Shown one piece after another: positions 56,991 through 64,000 of a stretch of 64,000 bases of DNA (position 1 is its first letter; the number at the start of each line of letters is the position of its first letter). The notes beneath the pieces are model-generated. The model saw only the letters and a program-made list of their open reading frames with translations, was not told the origin of the DNA and searched no databases. The stretch spans positions 1 through 64,000 of the forward strand of contig JAFRXM010000022.1 in the NCBI GenBank assembly GCA_017443515.1. Reading direction: 5' to 3'. The translations under genes and the position numbers were made by a program. The DNA comes from Bacillota bacterium (GTDB lineage: Bacteria > Bacillota > Clostridia > Peptostreptococcales > Anaerovoracaceae).

Positions 56991-57806
56991 ATGAAATACT
57001 ATATTTCAACCATAACAGACGTTGTCATCGAAGAAGCCGACGGCGACTGGGAAAAGCTCAGCTACGTAAAAAGGACAGCCCCCCTTGCCAAAGCAAACGG
57101 CCTTGGCATAGAGATAGCGGAGTTCTGCATCTCCGACAACATGGAAAACAGCTTTGATGCGGTGCTGCCGCACGTGGAGTACAACGCCTTGATGGCGGAG
57201 GAGAAGACCATACACGCGCCCTACAATGAACTGTTCCCCATGGCAATAGACCCGAAGATCGTAGAGGTCGCTTACAGCCGCTACGAGCAGACCCTTGGCT
57301 ACTGCGAAAGGTTCGGCGCTGCGAAGATGATAGTCCACGCCAACTACGTGGAGGTGCTGTACTTCCCCAATTGGTTCGTCAACAGGCACGTGGATTTCTG
57401 GAAGCGCTTCCTGGAAGAGCACAGATCGGATGTCGTGATCTGCGTCGAAAACGTTATGGAGAACACCCCGGATCTGATCCTCGGCATTCTGGAAAAAGTA
57501 AATGATCCAAGGCTCAGGATGTGCCTGGATGTAGGCCACGCAAACCTTACTGATGTTAAGCCTGAAGATTGGCTGAGGCAGTGCGCTCCGTACATCTCGC
57601 ACTACCACATACACAACAACATGGGAGCTCCCGCGCAGGGAAGGCGCAGCTGGGGCGACAGGCACAGCGCTCTTGGAGACGGCAACATAGACATGGACGC
57701 CCTGCTGCATCTTGCAGAAGAGCTGACGCCGGACGCCACAGCCGCCATAGAAAGCTACGAGCCGGAAACCTGCGTCGAATGGCTCAAAGAGCACCGTTTT
57801 ATTTAA
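56991..57806 (+). CDS. Xylose-isomerase-like TIM-barrel protein
   Basis: A 271-residue protein of the sugar phosphate isomerase/epimerase superfamily. Likely metal ligands are the Glu in VICVENVME, Asp and His in MCLDVGHANL, His in YHIHNN and Glu near AAIESYEPE. It has no signal peptide and is the first gene of an operon of cobamide-assembly genes, 8 bases before cobT. It is not a known cobamide enzyme. A role in supplying or changing a ribose or lower-ligand intermediate is only a guess from context. Confidence 0.75.
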   Translation: MKYYISTITDVVIEEADGDWEKLSYVKRTAPLAKANGLGIEIAEFCISDNMENSFDAVLPHVEYNALMAEEKTIHAPYNELFPMAIDPKIVEVAYSRYEQTLGYCERFGAAKMIVHANYVEVLYFPNWFVNRHVDFWKRFLEEHRSDVVICVENVMENTPDLILGILEKVNDPRLRMCLDVGHANLTDVKPEDWLRQCAPYISHYHIHNNMGAPAQGRRSWGDRHSALGDGNIDMDALLHLAEELTPDATAAIESYEPETCVEWLKEHRFI

Positions 57807-57814
57807 AGGACACC

Positions 57815-58909
57815 ATGAATAACGAACTACAGGAACTCTTAAAAAGTATAAGGCCCCTCGACGCAGCTGCCGTAAAGCTCGCCGAGGAGCGCCAGTCAAA
57901 GCTTGCCAAACCTCCCGGATCGCTCGGGCTTTTGGAAGACATAAGCGTGCGCCTCGCGGGAATAACCGGCAAGGTAAAAAACCGCGCCGAAAAATGCCGC
58001 ATCATAGTGCTCTGCGCGGACAACGGCATCATAGAGGAAGGCGTATCCAGCGCCCCCAGAAGCGTCACCATGGCCCAGGCAGTCAACATGACAAAACGCC
58101 TTACGGGCATGTCTTCCATGGCAAAATACTTTGGAAACGAGGTAGTTGTAGCAGACATGGGCATAGCCGATCCCTACGACTGCCCCGCTATTCTGAATCA
58201 CAAACTCATGCCCGGCACCCGCAACTTCCTGAAGGAAGACGCCATGGACCGCGAAACGGCTGAAAAAGCCGTGCTTATCGGGGCGGGACTTGCCGCCGCT
58301 GCCGCAAAGGACGGCTGCGACTGCATTGGCGTAGGAGAGATGGGCATAGGCAACACATCCAGCAGCTCAGCAGTGCTGTCTGTTCTGACCGGCCTTAGCA
58401 TAGAGACCGTCACCGGCCGAGGAGGTGGCCTTACCGACAGCGCCTTCCTGCACAAAAAAGAGGTCCTGGAAAAAGCCATAGCCGCAAGAAGGCCGGACAA
58501 GAATGACGTCATAGATGTCATAAGCAAGGTCGGAGGCCTGGATATTGCCGCCATGTGCGGAGTATTCCTTGGCGCCGCCGCGAACAGGCTGCCTGTCGTG
58601 ATAGACGGCTTCATCTCCATAGTTGCAGCCCTCTGCGCCGCAAGGCTCTGCCCGGACGCAGCGCAGTACATGTTCCCCTCCCACGCAAGCTTCGAGCCCG
58701 GCTACAGAAAGGCCGCGGACGAACTTGGCTTAAGGCCCTGGCTCGGTCTTGGGATGAGGCTCGGGGAAGGCTCCGGCTGTCCCATCGCATTTGAGGTAAT
58801 AAAGGCCGCCTGCGCCGCGATGAACGGCATGGCTTTGTTCGGAGAGGAATCCGTCATAGACGACGGCTACCTGGACGAGATACGCAAAGGCGACAGCTTC
58901 AGCATATAA
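57815..58909 (+). CDS. cobT: Nicotinate-nucleotide:dimethylbenzimidazole phosphoribosyltransferase
   Basis: A 364-residue enzyme that activates the lower-ligand base to its alpha-ribotide for cobamide synthesis. Family features include RQSKLAKPPGSLGLLED, CADNGIIEEGVSSAP, VGEMGIGNTSSSSAVLS and VIDGFISIVAALCAARL with its conserved acidic residues. The ATG at 57815 has AAAGGA before it. A frame 82 codons longer lies over the upstream gene and is rejected. Base specificity cannot be read from the sequence. Confidence 0.95.
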   Translation: MNNELQELLKSIRPLDAAAVKLAEERQSKLAKPPGSLGLLEDISVRLAGITGKVKNRAEKCRIIVLCADNGIIEEGVSSAPRSVTMAQAVNMTKRLTGMSSMAKYFGNEVVVADMGIADPYDCPAILNHKLMPGTRNFLKEDAMDRETAEKAVLIGAGLAAAAAKDGCDCIGVGEMGIGNTSSSSAVLSVLTGLSIETVTGRGGGLTDSAFLHKKEVLEKAIAARRPDKNDVIDVISKVGGLDIAAMCGVFLGAAANRLPVVIDGFISIVAALCAARLCPDAAQYMFPSHASFEPGYRKAADELGLRPWLGLGMRLGEGSGCPIAFEVIKAACAAMNGMALFGEESVIDDGYLDEIRKGDSFSI

Positions 58910-58919
58910 AGGAGTCCAA

Positions 58920-59465
58920 ATGACTATTTTCATCTCAGGAGGCTGCAAGAACGGCAAATCCACCATAGCTGAGGACTGCTGCGTCAAGCTTTCTGCGGGC
59001 GGGCCTTTGTACTATGTCGCGACCATGGTCGCCTACGACGACGAGGACCGCGAGCGCATAAAACGCCACGTTAAGAACCGCCAGGGGAAGAACTTCATCA
59101 CCCTGGAGCAGCCAAAAGACCTTCTGGAATGCCTCAAATACAGCGACCCCAGGAACGGCACCTACCTTCTGGACAGCGTCACGGCCCTGCTCATAAACGA
59201 GATGTACTCGCCGGACCGCCCGGACACCGATCCTGAAGCAGGAAAGCGCACCGCCAAAGATCTCGCGGCGTTCGCTAAAAAAGTAAAGAACGCCGTGTTC
59301 GTAAGCGATTACATCTATTCTGAAACACCCGCTTATTCCGAATACACCAAAGAATACATGAAAGCCCTGGCCCTCTGCGACAGGACGCTCGCGCAAAAGT
59401 GCGACGCTGTGGCGGAGATCTGCGGGTCCATTCCAACAATGTACAAAGGAGAACTGCCTCTATGA
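58920..59465 (+). CDS. cobU: Adenosylcobinamide kinase/guanylyltransferase, divergent
   Basis: A 181-residue P-loop protein of the CobU family, which phosphorylates and guanylylates adenosylcobinamide. The P-loop is GGCKNGKST (usual form GGARSGKS), followed by YYVATMVAYDDEDRERIKRH and YLLDSVTALLINEMY, the Walker-B-like region. The C-terminal end lacks the usual GIVP and RDxxG stretch. That stretch is instead found in the small CobU-like protein two genes downstream. It overlaps cobS by four bases. Confidence 0.85.
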   Translation: MTIFISGGCKNGKSTIAEDCCVKLSAGGPLYYVATMVAYDDEDRERIKRHVKNRQGKNFITLEQPKDLLECLKYSDPRNGTYLLDSVTALLINEMYSPDRPDTDPEAGKRTAKDLAAFAKKVKNAVFVSDYIYSETPAYSEYTKEYMKALALCDRTLAQKCDAVAEICGSIPTMYKGELPL

Positions 59466-60208
59466 CACCGTTTTTCATGGCCTGGATGATGTTCTGCAGC
59501 ATCCCCTGCCCCTCAAAAAAGTGGGACCAGAGCAAGACCGACCAGATGCTCATGTGCCTGCCCGGAATAGGCCTCATCATTGGAGCGATATGGTTCGGGA
59601 TCTACAAGGCTTTTGCGGCTCTGCGCATCGGCCTTATAGGTTCGGCTGTCATATGCGTCATCCCCTGGCTGCTCACCGGCTTCATGCACCTGGACGGCTA
59701 CATGGACTGTGCGGACGCTGTGCTTTCTTTTAAAGACCGCGAGGAGCGCATAAGGATACTCAAGGATTCCCGCGTAGGATCGTTCGCGGTCATATGCATG
59801 GCCATCCTCTCGGTGTTCACATTCGCGTCCTGGCTTCAGGTGGGCTACAGCACCAGCGGCCTGGTGATGATATTCATACCCGTTGCCTCAAGGGCAGTTT
59901 CTGCAGCCTGCGTCCTGGGATTTGAGCCTCTTGCCACCAGCCAGTACGCTGAAGGCCGCGATACCAAAAAACCGGCCTGGATGATAGCAGTGTGCGCCGG
60001 AATTGCAGTCATCGCCTGCGCTCTGGGCTTCGTGCTCGGAGGCCTTGAAGGGATAGCGGTGCTGGCTTCTGCGGTATGTACCCTTCTTACGATCCTTAAG
60101 GTCCGCGCGAATCTTGGCGGCATGTCCGGAGACATCTCCGGCTGCGGGATAAGCACAGGTGAATGCTGCGCCGTGATAGCGCTGGCCATAGCCGCGGCGT
60201 TCGCGTAA
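59462..60208 (+). CDS. cobS: Adenosylcobinamide-GDP ribazoletransferase
   Basis: A 248-residue integral membrane enzyme that joins adenosylcobinamide-GDP to alpha-ribazole or its phosphate, the last joining step of cobamide synthesis. The conserved acidic motif HLDGYMDCADAVLS followed by DSRVGSFAV is clear, with about six membrane segments. The ATG at 59462 has AAGGAG before it and overlaps the cobU TGA (ATGA). Confidence 0.93.
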   Translation: MTPFFMAWMMFCSIPCPSKKWDQSKTDQMLMCLPGIGLIIGAIWFGIYKAFAALRIGLIGSAVICVIPWLLTGFMHLDGYMDCADAVLSFKDREERIRILKDSRVGSFAVICMAILSVFTFASWLQVGYSTSGLVMIFIPVASRAVSAACVLGFEPLATSQYAEGRDTKKPAWMIAVCAGIAVIACALGFVLGGLEGIAVLASAVCTLLTILKVRANLGGMSGDISGCGISTGECCAVIALAIAAAFA

Positions 60209-60222
60209 TACAGGAGGAAACT

Positions 60223-60585
60223 ATGGAACTTGTAATAGGTGGAGCCTTCCAGGGAAAGCTGGCCTACGCCACAAAAAAGTACGGCCTTAAGGCTGCTGAC
60301 ATCTGCGAGTGCAGTGTGAATAAGGAGCCGGACTTCTCCAAAAAATGCATATACCGCTTCGAAAGGTACGTTCTGTGGTGCATGAGGAACGGCAGGGATC
60401 CGGTCACCAGCTTTGAGGACGACAAAGTCATAATCATGGACGACATCTTCTGCGGAGTAGTTCCGGTAGAACCCGAGACCCGCGCCTGGCGCGAAGCCTC
60501 CGGCCGCACCATGGCTGCCATAGCGCAGAACGCTGACACAGTGACACGCCTTTTCTGCGGCATACCCAAGAGGATAAAAGGATGA
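60223..60585 (+). CDS. Short CobU-like protein
   Basis: A 120-residue protein. It begins with a degenerate P-loop, VIGGAFQGKLAYA, and ends with DDIFCGVVPVEPETRAWREA and ADTVTRLFCGIPKRIKG. These are the first and last blocks of the CobU family, while the middle is missing (a complete CobU is about 180). It lies between cobS and the CobC-like gene and overlaps the latter by four bases. It may act with the divergent CobU upstream, each bringing what the other lacks, or be a specialised kinase. Function unproven. Confidence 0.75.
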   Translation: MELVIGGAFQGKLAYATKKYGLKAADICECSVNKEPDFSKKCIYRFERYVLWCMRNGRDPVTSFEDDKVIIMDDIFCGVVPVEPETRAWREASGRTMAAIAQNADTVTRLFCGIPKRIKG

Positions 60586-61172
60586 AACTATACATGCTTC
60601 GCCACGGCCAGACCATGGCAAACATCTCATATCAGTACTGCGGAGTGACGGACAGCCCCCTCTCTCCAGAGGGAAAGCAGCTGCTTACGGAAAAGCGCGA
60701 AAGCTGCGCCTACCCTTCTATAGAAGGTCTGGATGTATACACCAGCGGCCTTACGCGAACAGAACAGACTCTTGAGATACTCTACGGCGACGTTCCTCAC
60801 AGCGTGGAGCGCGGCTTTGCCGAGATGAACTTCGGGATCTTCGAAGGCCGCTCCTACGACGAGCTCAAGGACACCGAAGAGTACCAGGCATGGCTTGCCG
60901 GCGACCACATAAAGAACCGCTGCCCCGGCGGTGAAAGCGGCGCGGACGTGCTGGCGCGCGTTCTTAAGTCCGTGGATGGTCTTTTAGAAAAAGGCCGCGA
61001 CGCTATGGTAGTCTGCCATGGAGGCGTCATCGCCCTGCTCTTCTACCACTACTTCCCCGACACAGAGATGAACTGGTACGAGGTGCAGCCAAAAAACGGC
61101 GAGGGCTACGTCTTCGAATACGAAAACGGCCAGATCAGTGGGTATACCAGGATACCTGCGGTAAAACAATGA
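60582..61172 (+). CDS. cobC: Histidine-phosphatase family, likely alpha-ribazole phosphatase
   Basis: A 196-residue phosphoglycerate-mutase-fold phosphatase with the catalytic MLRHGQTMAN, Arg in GLTRTEQT, Glu in FAEMNFGIFEG and second catalytic His in VVCHGGVI. By position at the end of the cobT-cobU-cobS group it most likely removes phosphate from alpha-ribazole-phosphate or cobalamin phosphate. The symbol rests on context as well as family. Confidence 0.82.
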   Translation: MKLYMLRHGQTMANISYQYCGVTDSPLSPEGKQLLTEKRESCAYPSIEGLDVYTSGLTRTEQTLEILYGDVPHSVERGFAEMNFGIFEGRSYDELKDTEEYQAWLAGDHIKNRCPGGESGADVLARVLKSVDGLLEKGRDAMVVCHGGVIALLFYHYFPDTEMNWYEVQPKNGEGYVFEYENGQISGYTRIPAVKQ

Positions 61173-61182
61173 TCAGGTATTC

Positions 61183-61311
61183 TGCACAAAGCCAGAATGT
61201 TTGCTCTTAAGCGAGACTTCGCTAGCGCTCGATTGAAATGAGGCTGACAATAGGAAGCCTCAGTGAGATCGAAAAGCGGGCTCGCGAAGAGCATTATTCT
61301 GGATTCGTGCA
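61183..61311. repeat. Long imperfect inverted repeat, 129 bases
   Basis: The outer arms TGCAC...CCAGAAT...TGCTCTT...GCGAG (61183-61215) are mirrored by the region 61281-61311. The centre repeats the pattern with CGCT/AGCG, GAT/ATC and TGAGGCT/AGCCTCA around a 10-base loop (61246-61255). The whole stretch can fold into one long hairpin with small bulges. It fills the gap between the CobC-like gene and the DUF2804 gene, without a T run, transposase or credible coding frame. It is a different sequence from the element at 36795. Confidence 0.75.
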
Positions 61312-61342
61312 AAAACTATATTTGTTGCTTCGGGAGGACTTT

Positions 61343-62380
61343 ATGCGCAAGAATCACGAGATCAAAGAGCGTCACGCGCTTTTGGATGAGCGCGGCAGGC
61401 TGATCGAGCCCGGCTACACCAAGGGTCTTCTGATGGATTACGACAGAAAGGCCATCAGGGGCGGCGCGATGCGCATCAAGGAGTGGGACTACTACCTCGT
61501 CACCACCCAGGACTTTGCCGTGGCTCTTACTATAGACGACAACTCCTACATGGGTCTGGACAGCATATCGCTTCTGGACTTTATGCTGCGTTGGGAGCAC
61601 ACGAACAGCCCTATGGCTTTCTTTACCGGCGGGAAGAAAAACTTCCCCAAAGGATCCGATTCCGGCGACGTAAAGACCTCCGGCAAGGGCTATTACATAG
61701 AATTCCTGCACAGAGGCGATCACCGCGTCCTGCGATTTAAGATGGACGATTTCTGCGGCGGAAGGCCCATAGAAGGCGAACTGCGCCTGGAAAACCCGGA
61801 GCAGGGATCTATGGTGATAGTTACGCCCTTCCCCGGCAAGCAGACCGCATTCTACTACAACCAGAAGATCAACTGCATGAAAGCATCCGGTACCGTAAAG
61901 TACGGCGATACTGTCTACGACTTTGACCGCCCCGACGCCTACGGTGTTTTAGACTGGGGCCGCGGAGTCTGGACTTACGAGAACACCTGGTACTGGGGCA
62001 GTCTTTCCTCCTCGGTGGACGGCGTTCCTTTCGGATGGAACATAGGCTACGGCTTCGGCGATACCTCCGCAGCCACAGAAAACATGCTCTTTTACGGCGG
62101 CAAAGCCCACAAGCTGGGCGATGTCGTATTCAACATCCCCATGAAACACGGCAAGGAGGACTACCTCAGCCCCTGGACCTTCACCGAAGGTGACGGACGC
62201 TTCAAGATGGATTTCCGTCCCATCCTCGACCGCGCCTCCTGCACAGATTTCAAGATACTCTGCTCCGATCAGCACCAGGTCTTCGGCTACTTCTCCGGAA
62301 AAGCCGTGCTTGACGACGGCACAGTCATAACAATAAAAGACCTCCTCGGTTTTGCCGAGAAGGTCCACAATAAATGGTGA
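61343..62380 (+). CDS. DUF2804 family protein
   Basis: A 345-residue soluble protein of the DUF2804 family. It starts with the family opening HALLDERGRLIEPGY and contains FDRPDAYGVLDWGRGVWTYENTWYWG, a Trp-rich motif of lipocalin or AttH-like beta-barrels. The ATG at 61343 is chosen because GGGAGG lies before it; a frame 35 codons longer runs over the inverted-repeat element. No membrane segment. The function of the family is unknown; lipid or hydrophobic ligand handling is suggested by the fold. It converges with rplT, whose terminator lies inside its last codons. Confidence 0.82.
   Translation: MRKNHEIKERHALLDERGRLIEPGYTKGLLMDYDRKAIRGGAMRIKEWDYYLVTTQDFAVALTIDDNSYMGLDSISLLDFMLRWEHTNSPMAFFTGGKKNFPKGSDSGDVKTSGKGYYIEFLHRGDHRVLRFKMDDFCGGRPIEGELRLENPEQGSMVIVTPFPGKQTAFYYNQKINCMKASGTVKYGDTVYDFDRPDAYGVLDWGRGVWTYENTWYWGSLSSSVDGVPFGWNIGYGFGDTSAATENMLFYGGKAHKLGDVVFNIPMKHGKEDYLSPWTFTEGDGRFKMDFRPILDRASCTDFKILCSDQHQVFGYFSGKAVLDDGTVITIKDLLGFAEKVHNKW
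62332..62365 (-). terminator. rplT terminator embedded in the DUF2804 coding region
   Basis: On the minus strand GACCTTCTCGG pairs with CCGAGGAGGTC (11 pairs with one T-G) across a 5-base loop, followed by TTTTATTG. It lies wholly within the 3' end of the convergent DUF2804 gene, 22 bases after the rplT stop. Confidence 0.82.
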
Positions 62381-62386
62381 TCGTGT

Positions 62387-62740
62387 TTACAGAGCTGCCT
62401 TTGCTGTCTCTACGAGCTTTGTGAAAGCTGCGGGATCGTTTATAGCCAGTTCGGAGATCATCTTCCTGTTGAGGGTGACTCCTGCCTTGTTGAGGCCGTC
62501 CATCAGTCTGCTGTAGGAGATTCCGTTCATCCTTGCTGCAGCGTTGATGCGGGTGATCCAGAGCTTCCTGTATTCTCTCTTCTTGAGCTTGCGGCCCATC
62601 TGAGCGGACCGAAGAGCCCTCATGACTGCAGGATTAGCTGCCTTGAATGTTGTACGGCGGGAAAGGTAGAAACCCTTAGCTGCCTTTAATACCTTCTTAT
62701 GTCTTTTCTTGGCGTTGACGCCGCCTTTTACTCTTGCCAT
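62387..62740 (-). CDS. rplT: 50S ribosomal protein L20
   Basis: A 117-residue basic protein of the large subunit, also known in Firmicutes as the regulator of its own operon. The start [19 protein letters not shown] and the block [20 protein letters not shown] are typical. It is the last gene of the infC-rpmI-rplT operon. Confidence 0.98.
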   Translation of the reverse strand: MARVKGGVNAKKRHKKVLKAAKGFYLSRRTTFKAANPAVMRALRSAQMGRKLKKREYRKLWITRINAAARMNGISYSRLMDGLNKAGVTLNRKMISELAINDPAAFTKLVETAKAAL

Positions 62741-62753
62741 TGTTTTCTACCTC

Positions 62754-62960
62754 CTATTTACCGACGAGTACGTTCTTGATCCTCTTCTGATCTGCATGGG
62801 TCAGGATCGTGGACTTGCGAAGCCCTCTCTTCCTCTTAGGAGTCTTCTTTGTAAGGATGTGGCTCTTGTAAGCCTTATGTCTTTTTACTTTGCCTGTTCC
62901 GGTAAGCTTGAATCTCTTCATGGCCCCTCTGTGGGACTTCATCTTTCCGCCTTTAGCCAT
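62754..62960 (-). CDS. rpmI: 50S ribosomal protein L35
   Basis: A 68-residue basic protein with the family core [20 protein letters not shown] and [14 protein letters not shown]. The first ATG (62960) has AAAGGAAG upstream and is preferred over the ATG six codons in. Confidence 0.97.
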   Translation of the reverse strand: MAKGGKMKSHRGAMKRFKLTGTGKVKRHKAYKSHILTKKTPKRKRGLRKSTILTHADQKRIKNVLVGK

Positions 62961-62979
62961 TGTTCTCTTCCTTTCTATC

Positions 62980-63582
62980 TTAATTAATTTCAGACTGGGT
63001 CTGCGCCTCGGCTTCCTGTTCGGCCTTTTTGGCGGCCTCCCTGGCTGCTTTGGCAGCTTTCTGCTTTTCCTTCTCGGATTTGGGCGCTATCACCATCGAC
63101 ATGTTGCGGCCTTCAAGCACCGGCTGCTTTTCGATGTTGCCGTATTCCTTGACCATGTCGCAGAACGCGAGCATAGTCTCGCGGCCTTTGTTGATGTAAC
63201 CCATCTCGCGGCCCCTGAAGCGCATGCTGATCTTGACCTTGTCTCCGCCAGCAAGGAACTTTGACACCAGCGTGGCTTTCGTATCAAGGTCATGTTCCTC
63301 GGTAAAGATACCAAGGCGCATTTCCTTGACCTCTGTGGTCTTCTGCCTCTTTCTGGCTTCCTTCTCCTTCTTCTGCTGGTCGTAGCGGTACTTGCCGTAA
63401 TCCATGATGCGGCATACCGGCGGCGCTGCGTTAGGCGAGATGTTTACAAGGTCCATATCGGCCTCGTGTGCTTTTTCCATGGCCTCCTGAATGCTGACTA
63501 TACCTACCTGGTTGCCGTCCGCGTCTATGAGGCGCACTTCCTTTGCGCGAATTTCTTCGTTGATAAGGGCTTCTTTGCTAAT
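62980..63582 (-). CDS. infC: Translation initiation factor IF-3
   Basis: A 200-residue initiation factor. It has an N-terminal domain ([29 protein letters not shown]), a linker and a C-terminal domain ([16 protein letters not shown], [13 protein letters not shown]). It ends with a basic Lys/Ala/Glu-rich tail of about 30 residues. The start is taken as ATT at 63582, the rare initiation codon that IF-3 uses for autoregulation, because GGAGG lies 8 bases before it and the IF-3 homology starts at [12 protein letters not shown]. An ATG further upstream would lie inside the leader and terminator hairpin. Confidence 0.94.
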   Translation of the reverse strand: MSKEALINEEIRAKEVRLIDADGNQVGIVSIQEAMEKAHEADMDLVNISPNAAPPVCRIMDYGKYRYDQQKKEKEARKRQKTTEVKEMRLGIFTEEHDLDTKATLVSKFLAGGDKVKISMRFRGREMGYINKGRETMLAFCDMVKEYGNIEKQPVLEGRNMSMVIAPKSEKEKQKAAKAAREAAKKAEQEAEAQTQSEIN

Positions 63583-63716
63583 GGTCTTGTCCTCCGTTGT
63601 AAAGAAAAAAGCGGTGAGCAAAGCTCCGCCGCAGGAAACAGCCCCACCTGGGACTCTCCTTATTAGCCCTGACGGCCCGTGCCGCAAGGCGAGAAGCGGA
63701 AACTTCTGCTTGATAC
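63583..63716 (-). promoter_or_regulatory. infC operon leader (possible L20-type autoregulatory leader)
   Basis: About 135 bases of structured, non-coding leader between the promoter and the ATT start, containing an AGAAG/CTTCT hairpin near the 5' end and an intrinsic terminator at 63601-63631. In Bacillus subtilis ribosomal protein L20 controls such a leader by causing early termination. The layout fits that model but the L20-binding motif itself was not verified here. Confidence 0.55.
63601..63631 (-). terminator. Attenuator terminator in the infC leader
   Basis: On the minus strand GCGG...GAGC pairs with GCTC...CCGC with a small internal loop and a TTT loop, followed by TTTTTTCTTT. It lies 18 bases before the infC start, so it must be bypassed for expression. 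Confidence 0.75.
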
Positions 63717-63722
63717 CTGAGT

Positions 63723-63751
63723 AGAATACCATCCCGAGGACTGCTTGTCAA
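63723..63751 (-). promoter_or_regulatory. Promoter of the infC-rpmI-rplT operon
   Basis: On the minus strand a perfect TTGACA (63746-63751) and TATTCT (63723-63728), 17 bases apart. Confidence 0.75.
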
Positions 63752-63780
63752 GCTATATTTTTGCGTATTTTCAGCGTTTT

Positions 63781-64000
63781 TTACATACTTCCGGCGCGCA
63801 TGCTGTCAGCTATCTGCGAGATCCTGCTGAGCCTGTGGTTGAGGCCGGATTTGGCAAGAGGCGGATCGAAGAGCTCCGCAAGATCCGCAAGCGGAAGCTC
63901 GGGATTCTCGAGGCGCAGCTGGGCGGCAGTCCTGAGTTTTTCGGGAAGAAACATGAGCCCGCGAGTTTCGCTGATGTACTTTATGTCCGCGATCTGGCGC
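63781..64000 (-). CDS. whiA: WhiA-family DNA-binding protein, C-terminal part
   Basis: The last 72 codons of a gene that enters from the right edge. They read RGLMFLPEKLRTAAQLRLEN, then LADLAELFDPPLAKSGLNHR and LSRISQIADSM, the helix-turn-helix C-terminus of WhiA, a LAGLIDADG-derived regulator linked to cell division in Gram-positive bacteria. The stop lies about 30 bases upstream of the infC promoter. The N-terminal part is outside the window. Confidence 0.88.
   Translation of the reverse strand, partial: RQIADIKYISETRGLMFLPEKLRTAAQLRLENPELPLADLAELFDPPLAKSGLNHRLSRISQIADSMRAGSM

Noticed and set aside
57569..58909. A 446-residue version of CobT
   Set aside because: The extra 82 residues overlap the TIM-barrel gene in another frame; AAAGGA precedes the ATG at 57815, where homology starts.
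61183..61311. A simple intrinsic terminator after cobC
   Set aside because: The structure is far too long and has no following T run on either strand.
61238..61342. A 35-residue N-terminal extension of the DUF2804 protein
   Set aside because: It is read from the long hairpin element, and GGGAGG precedes the later ATG at 61343.
63583..63732. An ATG-started IF-3 with 50 extra residues
   Set aside because: The extension is read through the leader and its terminator; IF-3 homology and the ribosome binding site point to the ATT at 63582.

Overview
The window looks like part of the chromosome of an anaerobic, low-to-moderate GC Firmicute of the class Clostridia, probably a gut fermenter. The support is gene order and content: tig-clpP-clpX-lon-ysxC; priA-def-fmt-rsmB-stp-prkC-rsgA-rpe; infC-rpmI-rplT with an ATT start for infC; a one-piece pyruvate:ferredoxin oxidoreductase; consensus sigma-A promoters; AGGAGG ribosome binding sites; and lipoprotein signal peptides ending in LAAC. 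The species cannot be named from the sequence alone. No CRISPR array, tRNA, insertion sequence or prophage gene was seen, and no stretch above 300 bases is without a gene or structured element. The largest non-coding gaps are the left edge (1-288), 36781-37057 (filled by an inverted-repeat element) and 26942-27198 (filled by a promoter and ribozyme).

Layout. 1-8463 (minus): a perfect consensus promoter with an rRNA-type leader fires off the left edge. Then, reading right to left, come trigger factor, ClpP, ClpX, Lon, YsxC, a YkvA-like protein, Hpt and an SMP-30-type lactonase. 8484-10671: a likely polyphosphate group (CYTH phosphatase, DUF4956 membrane protein, VTC-type polymerase). 10714-15075: PFOR and an acyl-ACP thioesterase. 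15077-23385: a two-subunit ABC exporter divergent from a TetR regulator with a MacB-like ATPase and a 1031-residue FtsX-type permease. 23415-26131: GT2 glycosyltransferase, GtrA flippase-like protein and a GT-C-like membrane protein. 26138-27855: nagB preceded by what reads as a glmS self-cleaving ribozyme, then rpe. 27887-40492: a long minus-strand housekeeping run ending in trmO and two MATE transporters. 40534-51738: alpha-glucan and galactan use (malQ, msmX-type ATPase, two permeases, a binding protein with an extra C-terminal domain, a GH53 galactanase lipoprotein, a membrane protein and a GH13 amylase lipoprotein). 51731-56836: FkbM methyltransferase, TSCPD protein and a second ABC exporter pair. 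56923-61172: cobamide nucleotide-loop assembly. 61343-64000: DUF2804 protein, convergent rplT-rpmI-infC, and the end of whiA.

How the parts work together. Extracellular GH13 and GH53 lipoproteins would cut starch and galactan at the cell surface. The binding-protein ABC system imports maltodextrins, MalQ rearranges them, and PFOR feeds acetyl-CoA to fermentation. CobT, CobU, CobS and the CobC-like phosphatase attach the lower ligand of a cobamide. PrkC/Stp and RsgA tie cell-wall sensing to ribosome maturation.

The most striking observations are these. (1) A glmS-type glucosamine-6-phosphate ribozyme sits in front of nagB rather than glmS. (2) A 27-base palindromic repeat lies in frame inside two unrelated genes, fmt and an FkbM methyltransferase, so that both proteins contain CDKGTVLCH; related palindromes occur nearby. 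(3) Two long imperfect inverted-repeat elements occur at 36795-37048 and 61183-61311. (4) MalQ has an internal in-frame shortening of about 60 residues. (5) The VTC and DUF4956 genes overlap by more than 100 bases at an A6 run.
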